This document shows, piece by piece, positions 57,540 to 64,000 of a stretch of DNA of 64,000 nucleotides; position 1 is the stretch's first letter; every line of letters begins with the position of its first letter. Both the position numbers and the translations under genes were made by a program. A model generated the notes under the pieces. The model was not told the origin of the DNA. It searched no databases and worked only from the letters and a program-made list of their open reading frames with translations. Location: contig CM034311.1 of NCBI GenBank assembly GCA_019925795.1, positions 39,659,472 to 39,723,471 on the forward strand, written 5' to 3'. The DNA is from Dendrobium chrysotoxum. Taxonomy: Eukaryota > Streptophyta > Magnoliopsida > Asparagales > Orchidaceae.

Positions 57540-57850
57540 ACCCAAGGCCTTCCCCCTAAGGAAGGGCCTCATTTGTAATCGACTGCAAATAATAGTGGAT
57601 TCATTCAAACTGGGGCAGGGGGAAGGGCCTCATTTGTAATCGACTGCAAATAATAGTGGATTCATTCAAACTGGGCCAGGCTCCGTGGGTTTTCCCCATT
57701 TTCAGGGGTTTCCACATAAAAACTCTGGTGTCTCTTATGAACGCTATATTCTCTCTTTTATCTGCTTGTGTGCTGGATCATCGTATAAAGTTAAGACATT
57801 AAATTTTATATTTCTCTACCTCCGTAAATATACCAGGACGCAAAAGTTTG
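57540..57850 (+). mobile_element. Copia-type LTR R/U5 fragment with a 61-bp exact tandem duplication
   Basis: GGAAGGGCCTCATTTGTAAT and the next ~40 bp occur twice back to back (57560 and 57621). The sequence then reads GGCTCCGTGGGTTTTCCCC, GGGGTTTCCACATAAAAA, wording characteristic of the R/U5 part of many plant copia LTRs. The extent downstream is uncertain, and coding remnants were not identified (57685-58182 frames unassigned). Confidence 0.55.
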
Positions 57851-58216
57851 GAGCTGTTTGTGGGAACATGATTCTCGACTGGGGGGCAATTTTTGCTCCA
57901 ACCTCATAAGGTCGTTCATGTCAACGTCTTGGCATCAACTATTGCTGCATCAATTTTATGAAAATTAAAAGTGGACTGGGGTCAACTTTGACTATAGCCG
58001 TGTTCAAGAAGATTCCTCCAATACTTCCAACATCCAAGGCAATATCTAGGGAAACTATTTTCAGGAAACTCCCAGCAAATGTAAGGATGCTTCCAATAAA
58101 TCATAAGTCCTTAATTGGACTTCTACTCCTTGGACAAGGTCTTAATCTCGACCTCAAAAAAGCAGTAATGGTATTAAGATAGACCATTCCTCACCTTCAA
58201 TTTGGGATACACGCGG

Positions 58217-59800
58217 CGATTTGACCTCTTCCACACAGGTTAATGTCATCGAGCAGTGCTCTGACATACAACCTCAGATAGGTCATACATTCTTGGTGGA
58301 TTCTCTCGACCTCTTTCACACAGGTTATTGTCATCGAGCAGTGCTCTGACATATAACCTCGATAGGTCACACATCCTTGGTGGATTCTCTCGACCTCTTC
58401 CACACAGGTTAACGTCATCGAGCTGTGCTCTGACATACAAGTAGGGTTGCAAACGAAACCGAGCCGAGCCGAGTATGTGAGTGTTCATGTTTGAGTTTGT
58501 TTATCATTAGCATGTTCAAGTTTGGTTCGTGTTTGATTCGAGCTTTATTGTTTGTGTTCATGTTTGGTTCGTTTAATTTAAGGGTGTTCATGTTTGGTTC
58601 ATGTTCAGTACATGTTTGGTTCATTTAATGCTTATCGAGCTTTAAACAAACAAGACTTAACGAGCTATGTTCGTGAACATATTTAGCAAACAATCTATTG
58701 AACAAACAAACCTTAAATTTGTTCATGAACATCTTAAACAAACAATATAGCAAACATGGACAAATATGAAATGTCTCTTGTTCATGAAATTAAATTTATA
58801 ATAAAAACAGTTATCTGTTTAAAATAAAAATATGATTAATCTATATGAATATATTCTAAATAAAGCTTACCTGTTGTATTTCTCTTTATTTGGTACAACA
58901 ACTGAAAGATTATCCTTTACGTTCGTAGAAATACTTCAATGGTTCTGTCAAAACTACAAAAATACAATATCAGAATAAATATATCCTATAAAACACACTA
59001 TCAAAACAAATACATATAAAATAAAGTATGTTGATATTTATTAATTTTATAATTAAATATTAATCGAGCTTATTCACGAGTTCTGAATAGAATACGAATC
59101 AAGCTTTTTATCGAGCTTAATGTCGAGCTTGTTCACGAACTTAAAATGATGTTTGTAAAAATAAATGAACCGAACACATTAGTGTTCAAGCTTGTTTATT
59201 TAAGAATCGAGTATTTAAATTGTTCAAGTTTATTTGTTTAGTTAGTTAAACGATCACAAACGAGCTTTAATCGAATCGAGCATCGAGTAGCTCGTTGGAC
59301 GTTTGGTTCACTTGCAGCCCTACATACAAGCTCGGATAGGTCATACATCCTTGGTGGAATTTCTCGACCTCTTTCATATAGGTTAATATTATCGAGTAGT
59401 GCTCTGACATACAACCTCGGATAGGTCATAAATCTTTGGTGGATTCTCTCGACCTCTTCCATACAGGTTAACGTCATCGAGTAGTGCTATGACATACAAC
59501 CTCGGATAGGTCATACATCATTGATGGATTCTCTTGACCTCTTCCATATATGTTAACGTCATCGAGCAGTACTCTGACATACAACCTTGGCTAAGTCATA
59601 CATCATTGGTGGATTCTCTAGACCTCTTTCATATATATCAACGTCATCGAGCAATGCTCTGACATACAATCTCAGATAGGTCATACATCCTTGGTAGATT
59701 CTCTCGACTTCTTTCATATAGGTTAATGTCATCAAGCAATGCTCTGACAAACAACTTCAAAATAGTCAAATATCCCTAGTTGATTCAAGTGACCTCTTCT
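58217..59800. repeat. ~85-bp satellite-like array, at least nine units, split by a hAT MITE
   Basis: Units begin GACCTCTT(c/t)CA at 58224, 58309, 58391, 59366, 59450, 59536, 59621, 59706 and 59790. Spacing is 82-86 bp apart from the interruption at 58442-59322. The consensus includes GTCATCGAGCAGTGCTCTGA, CATACAACCTC and GATAGGTCATACATC. Confidence 0.9.
58442..59322. mobile_element. Non-autonomous hAT (881 bp) within the 85-bp array
   Basis: The TIRs are TAGGGTTGCAAACGAA (left) and TAGGGCTGCAAGTGAA (from the right). The 8-bp TSD is CATACAAG (58434-58441 and 59323-59330). The interior is rich in TTCATGTTTG / CGAGCTT motifs at both ends. No transposase. Confidence 0.93.
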
Positions 59801-59814
59801 CTATCGATCACAAT

Positions 59815-60190
59815 CAAACTTCCGCCTGTTGCTGGACTTCTACCTGTCGCCAGACTTTTGTCGGACTTTTACCCGACGCCGGACTTCCTCTTGTCACAGA
59901 AATTTCTACCCGACACCAGACTTCTGCCCGTCATCGGACTTCTGTTGGTCGCCGGACTTCTGCCCGTCGCCAGACTTTCGTCGAATTTCTACCCGACGTT
60001 GGACTTCCACATGTCGTCGGACTTCTGCCTGTCGCAGAATTTTCGTTGGACTTTTACCTGACGTCGAACTTCGGCCCGTGGTAGGACTTCTGTTCATCAC
60101 AGGATTTCCACCCGTCGTCGGACTTCTACCCGACGTCGAACTACGACCCTTCCGACCTCCGTCTCTTGACAACGATCTTTCTGACCTCCA
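59815..60190. repeat. GC-rich minisatellite (CCCGACGCCGGACTTCTGCC-like units)
   Basis: Degenerate units of roughly 20-30 bp (GTCGCCGGACTTCTGCCC and variants). It is similar in wording to the array inside the flanking LTRs, suggesting they exchanged sequence. Confidence 0.75.
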
Positions 60191-60264
60191 TCACCAATCG
60201 ACTACTGATGGGAATCTCTCTTGGTCGTGGGATCTCTCGAAGAAGGGTGATCCCTCGTCATGAC

Positions 60265-60680
60265 CTCTGTATAGGGAGGGGCTCTGCAGTCACATAAGGG
60301 ATACTGCTTATCTAAAGATAGAGGAATGCCTCTCGTATAGGAAGAGGACTGAAGGGGAGAGAGGGGGAAGGAGGAAAATGTCCCTTCAATGTAGAGAGGG
60401 GTCCTAGCCCTGGATAGGGGATACAACCTATACAAGACCAGAGGAATGCTTCAACTGGAAAAGAGGAAATGAGGAGACTCCTACTCAGTGAGGGGCCCTA
60501 GACCTGAACAGGTGATACCACCTTAACAGGACCAGGGGAAGGCCTTAGCCTGAGGAGAAGAAGGGAAGAAAGTAGGAAAGGAGGAGACTTTACTCAGTGA
60601 GGGACCCTAGACCTGGACAGGGATACCGCCTGAACACGACCAGAGGAAGACCTCAGCCTGCAGAGAAGAGGAGGAGGGGC
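60265..60680. repeat. ~100-120 bp tandem repeat, four copies
   Basis: GGGGNCCTAGACCTGGACAG-like units start near 60277, 60397, 60500 and 60601, each followed by GACCAGAGGAAG(a/g)CCTCAGCCTG and a purine-rich AGAGGAG tract. Non-coding. Confidence 0.75.
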
Positions 60681-61197
60681 AAGTTTTTTCATACCCCTAA
60701 GGGGGTATTTAAAGTGAAAAAAAGAAGATGAAGTTTGGGAAGTTGTAAAAAAGCATTATTATTTTAATATTATAATTTAAATATATATATATATATATAT
60801 ATAATATTTGAACCCCACAAACCCACTACTCCACTATTGGCCCACACTAATGAACTTGGGTGGGCCAAAGATCATGGTCCAGGTGGGCCGCAGGCATGGC
60901 CACGATAGGTCTCATAATCGAGCCAAGGACATGATGGGTAAGCTAGCAGACCAGGTGGGCCAATTTTGCGTTAGGGTCTGATTTTTGGCGTGGAAAGTCC
61001 AATTCGGATATTTTTTGAGTCAAGGGGACTGTTTTTTGACATTTTAGACTCAATTTTGACACTTTTAAAGCCAATTGGGACTTCTACGCCCAAGAATAGA
61101 TTAATTTGAAATTTTAAGCTGCATAAAAAATTCTCAAAAGCTACACGATATATTTTCGGACTCTGCAGGCCTCAACGTCCAAAAATAGGGGGGTAAC
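60681..61197. other. Interior 3' part of the LARD-like element
   Basis: It contains a (TA)n tract (60781-60802), several GGTGGGCC/GGCCCAC words and ends in the polypurine tract before the second LTR. No gene is seen. Confidence 0.5.
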
Positions 61198-62504
61198 TGA
61201 TACATCATCAAAAAAATCATCTTGATCGGGCATGAATCTTGAGACAAAATCAAGTTGGAAACTTTCAAAATTAAAATTGGGATCATCCGAACTCCGATTT
61301 CAGACAAACTTAAAGTCAAACTGAGCGTCTCGGAATTATGAACCTAACAACACGAAAATGACTCAATTCGAGCCCAAATGAGTTCAAATCAAGGACTCGA
61401 GGCGCTATTGGAAGGTTCAAACCACAATTTGGATTACCAAACGGTTTCCAAACGTGACATGCTTATAGTCTAATCGAGCGACTCGACGAGACAAATCCAA
61501 CGAGCCCAAGATCACTGAATTTTGAAATCACTAGGACATTCAAATGTCCAGTAAACGGTCTACGTTTAAGGGAATCAACATTGTCCGTCCATCCAAACCA
61601 CTCCAACTTACCCCTGATTTTTCATCTATTTACAAGTCATGTCACTATAGAAAATCTATAAATAGAGCCCGCTTTCTCATGAAAGGGGATCCCAAGCAAG
61701 GAATCAAGAGAGAGATCGAAGATCACTCTTGCCTCCTCGCTCCTTCTCGACGACCGCCTGGACTTCCGCCAGACTACCACCCGACGCTGAAGTTCTACTG
61801 GATCACCACCCGATGCTGGAGTTCTGCCGGACCATCACCCGATGCAAGAGTTCTGCCAGACCACCACAATTTGGATTACCAAACGGTTTCCAAACATGAC
61901 ATGCTTATAGTCGAATCGAGCGACTTGACGAGACAAATCCAACGAGCCCAAGATAAAGATCACTGAATTTTGAAATCACTAGGACATTCAAATGTCCAGT
62001 AAACGGTCTACTACGTTCAAGGGAATCAACATCGTCCATCCATCCAAACCACTCCAACTTACCCCTGATTTTTCATCTATTTACAAGTCATGTCACTTTA
62101 GAAAATCTATAAATAGAGTCCCCTTTCTCATGAAAGGGGATCCCAAGCAAGGAATCAAGAGAGAGATCGGAGATCACTCTTGCCTCCTCGCTCCTTTTCG
62201 ACGACCGCCGGGACTTCCGCCAGACTACCACCCGACGCACACCTGACACAGGAGTTCTGCCGGACCACCGCCTGACGCCAGACTTCCGTCAGGACCACCG
62301 CCTGACACCGGAGTTCTGCCAAACCACCGTTGGACCACCGATTGAGGCCCGAACTTTCGCCAGGCCACCGATAGAAGTCGGAGTTCCGCCAGACCACCGA
62401 ATAAAGCCCGGACTTTCGCCGGACCGCCGCCTGATACCGGACTTCCGTCAGGACCACTGCCTAACGCCGGACTTCCACTGGACCATGGCCCGACGCCGGA
62501 AGAT
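61198..62504 (+). repeat. 3' LTR of the LARD-like element, truncated, promoter region duplicated
   Basis: It starts TGATACATCATC. A block of about 442 bp beginning ACCACAATTTGGATTACC (61421) is repeated from 61863, so the U3/TATA region is present twice (TATA at 61657 and 62108). Similarity to the 5' LTR stops in the GC-rich array near 62504. Confidence 0.7.
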
Positions 62505-62860
62505 CTAGCCTCTGCAACTGCAAGCTTCAGCTCTTGTAACTGTTGGCCATGAACACTTGCAAACAAGTAGAAAAAAGTTAGCATAGGGTAAATAAAATCA
62601 AATTAAAAAAAAGGCTGGTGCTGGAAAGAACAAAACAAGTGCTAGTAAAGCTACTGCTGAAGTAGAAAAGCTATGAGCACTACTACGAGCACAAAACAAC
62701 AAGTACACTGCTAAAAGCTAGAGTAAAAAAACAATAATGGCTGGCCAATATGTGTCAAAACAACAACGACTGCAGGCTAATAAGTGTCAAAAGTGTCAAA
62801 CTAGTGAACAAAACTGTAAATCAGTGTACCTACGATACCAATCTACCAACAACTAAGTCG
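62505..62860. other. No feature recognised
   Basis: AT-rich sequence between the truncated LTR and the next repeat array. No coding or element signature was seen. Confidence 0.4.
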
Positions 62861-62862
62861 GG

Positions 62863-63190
62863 CCATCTTTAGCAGAGGCCTTAAGACCCGCTACTTAGGC
62901 TACTTCTAATAGAAGCCATAAGACCCATTTGTACCCAAAACCTTCGGGCTACTTTCAAACTGAAGCAGTAATACTCGCTTTTAACCCACACATGGGCAAC
63001 CTCTCACAGAGGCCGTAAGATCCGCTATACGAGCTACTTCCAAACGAAGCCATAACATGCGTTACACAGGCTACTTTTAATGAAGGCGTAAGCCCCAACC
63101 CAAATCCAAACCACAGGCAACTCTTAGATGGGGTCATACGACCTAACCTAAACCTAAACTACGGGTAACTCCCAAACGGAACCGCAAATC
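62863..63190. repeat. Degenerate ~40-50 bp tandem array, about eight units
   Basis: Units of the form GGCTACTTYYAAA-GAAGCCATAAGACCCGCT recur near 62868, 62898, 62948, 62990, 63028, 63068, 63113 and 63163 with many substitutions. Confidence 0.6.
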
Positions 63191-64000
63191 CCAACACAAA
63201 CCAAACTAACCTACATCCATCCACTTCAGTTTATTCGGGATCCCTGAGAGGAGTTAACCCATGGCTGCTATCAGATTGTTTGGACATTACAATCAATGGT
63301 TGTTAGTGTTGGTAGACTTAAACCTACGGTATACCCGGGACGACGGAACCATGGGATCTTGATTGGGTGTACCTTCATCCCCCACAATCAAGATTAAAAC
63401 ACCTACACACTTCTACACTTCTTGCACAACCAAATATAATTTCATCCTTAATTAAGAGTGCTTTTCTACACGTTAGAAGTGATAATCAACTATGAGGGCT
63501 TGTGCTCATAAGAAGTGGAACATCATAACTAAATAAACCTTGATCCCGATCATTAGGGGAAATCTGGTTAAATAAAAAATCCAATCTAACTCGAGAAAAA
63601 TAGAATTCTAAAGCTTTTGAAAGTGGGGTTCGTGCCGTAACACAACATTTTTACCCTTTCCTAAAGGTGAACACTTGTTGTATTAATTAAAAATATCTCA
63701 AGAGCTTTTCATGTTAGCCAGCAGTGGAGAAAAATGGCTATTTTTTTTCGTTATGAATGATTTGTTGATATTCAAACAAGGTTTCTTTCACGTCATGCTT
63801 GAAGCATAAAATGTAAGAATATAGAGGTAGTGTTTGCATGCTTAATACTTAGTGGCCATGAAAGTAAAACTATTATGCTCAAGTCTAACTTAATGTATTG
63901 ATAGGAAGTGGATGCAATTTCCTCAAAATCAGTGAACGATAATAAAAAATTAGGAAGAAAAACACAAAAATTATTTTTATTACAAGATATATGAAAGAAA
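63191..64000. other. No feature recognised
   Basis: Non-repetitive-looking AT-rich sequence to the window end. No RecQ exon or transposon end is recognised. Confidence 0.4.

Larger units (their letters stand above)
55869..62504 (+). mobile_element. Non-coding LTR element (LARD-like) with satellite-like content
   Basis: Two long direct repeats share the start (T(a/g)ATACATCATCAAAAAA at 55869 and 61198), the same AT-rich U3, a TATA box (TATAAATAG at 56326; 61657 and 62108 in the second copy) and a GC-rich repeat region. A polypurine tract AAAATAGGGGGG precedes the second repeat at about 61181-61193. No gag-pol was found between them; the interior is tandem repeats plus a hAT MITE. The right copy is truncated near 62504 and no TSD is available. 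Confidence 0.65.

Noticed and set aside
57685..58182. Two consecutive frames that might be a gene fragment
   Set aside because: No domain recognised; the first overlaps a copia-type LTR segment and splice signals are not convincing.
58217..59800. Regular repeats resembling a CRISPR array
   Set aside because: Units are contiguous diverged tandem repeats without unique spacers, in plant DNA with no cas genes.
54451..64000. Searched for RecQ exons with motifs V/VI and RQC
   Set aside because: No segment with the expected wording (for example a G-M-G-I-D or Q-E-x-G-R-x-G-R type motif) was found; the next exon probably lies beyond the window.

Overview
The window is plant nuclear DNA, almost certainly from an angiosperm with a transposon-rich genome. 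Three things show this: plant lineages of Ty3/gypsy chromovirus, Ty1/copia, RTE-type LINE, hAT, MULE and PIF/Harbinger elements; a multi-exon gene with GT-AG introns of 18 and 22 kb; and the absence of any prokaryotic gene arrangement. I cannot name the species.

One host gene is clear. A RecQ-family helicase (WRN-like helicase core) is encoded on the + strand by seven exons: 9354-9371, 9491-9603, 27780-27855, 27926-28068, 28610-28696, 51175-51258 and 54243-54450. They splice into one uninterrupted 243-codon frame carrying motif 0, Walker A, Ia, DEAH, the aromatic-rich loop, LTATAT and the start of motif IV. I see no further exon before 64000, so the 3' part (motifs V-VI, RQC) probably lies outside. 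A short promoter with a perfect E2F site and a GGCCCA box sits between the gene and an old gypsy LTR.

Layout. 1-4215: low-complexity DNA with about 166-169 bp tandem repeats at both ends, about 1 kb of (AAT)n and strong palindromes. 4218-8997: an old minus-strand gypsy gag/LTR remnant, split by a complete hAT (4780-8567, 8-bp TSD) and a MULE MITE (8662-8816, 9-bp TSD). The hAT carries an intact 65-aa arabinogalactan-peptide-like gene. Intron 2 (9604-27779) holds a second hAT (11136-15971) with a PIF/Harbinger element inside it, an RTE LINE tail (16071-16448), a solo gypsy LTR (16856-19053) and gypsy element B (19668-26975). Intron 5 (28697-51174) is nearly all one copia element (29579-50645). 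Nested in the copia are two RTE LINE pieces and chromovirus A (34459-48327); nested in A are a 1000-bp non-autonomous hAT, a 3.3-kb hAT with a transposase remnant sharing its ends, and a solo LTR. Downstream of exon 7 is a non-coding LTR element (about 55869-62504) made largely of satellite-like arrays, with a hAT MITE inside one array.

The transposon boundaries are well supported: eleven insertions have intact, directly readable target-site duplications and five more have near-matching ones. The most interesting signals are the AG-peptide gene inside a hAT element, a roughly 62-bp phased TGCTGTCC box array in the 5' leaders of two gypsy elements, the long uncharacterised ORF replacing pol in element B, and a 69-aa ORF kept open in both LTRs of element A.
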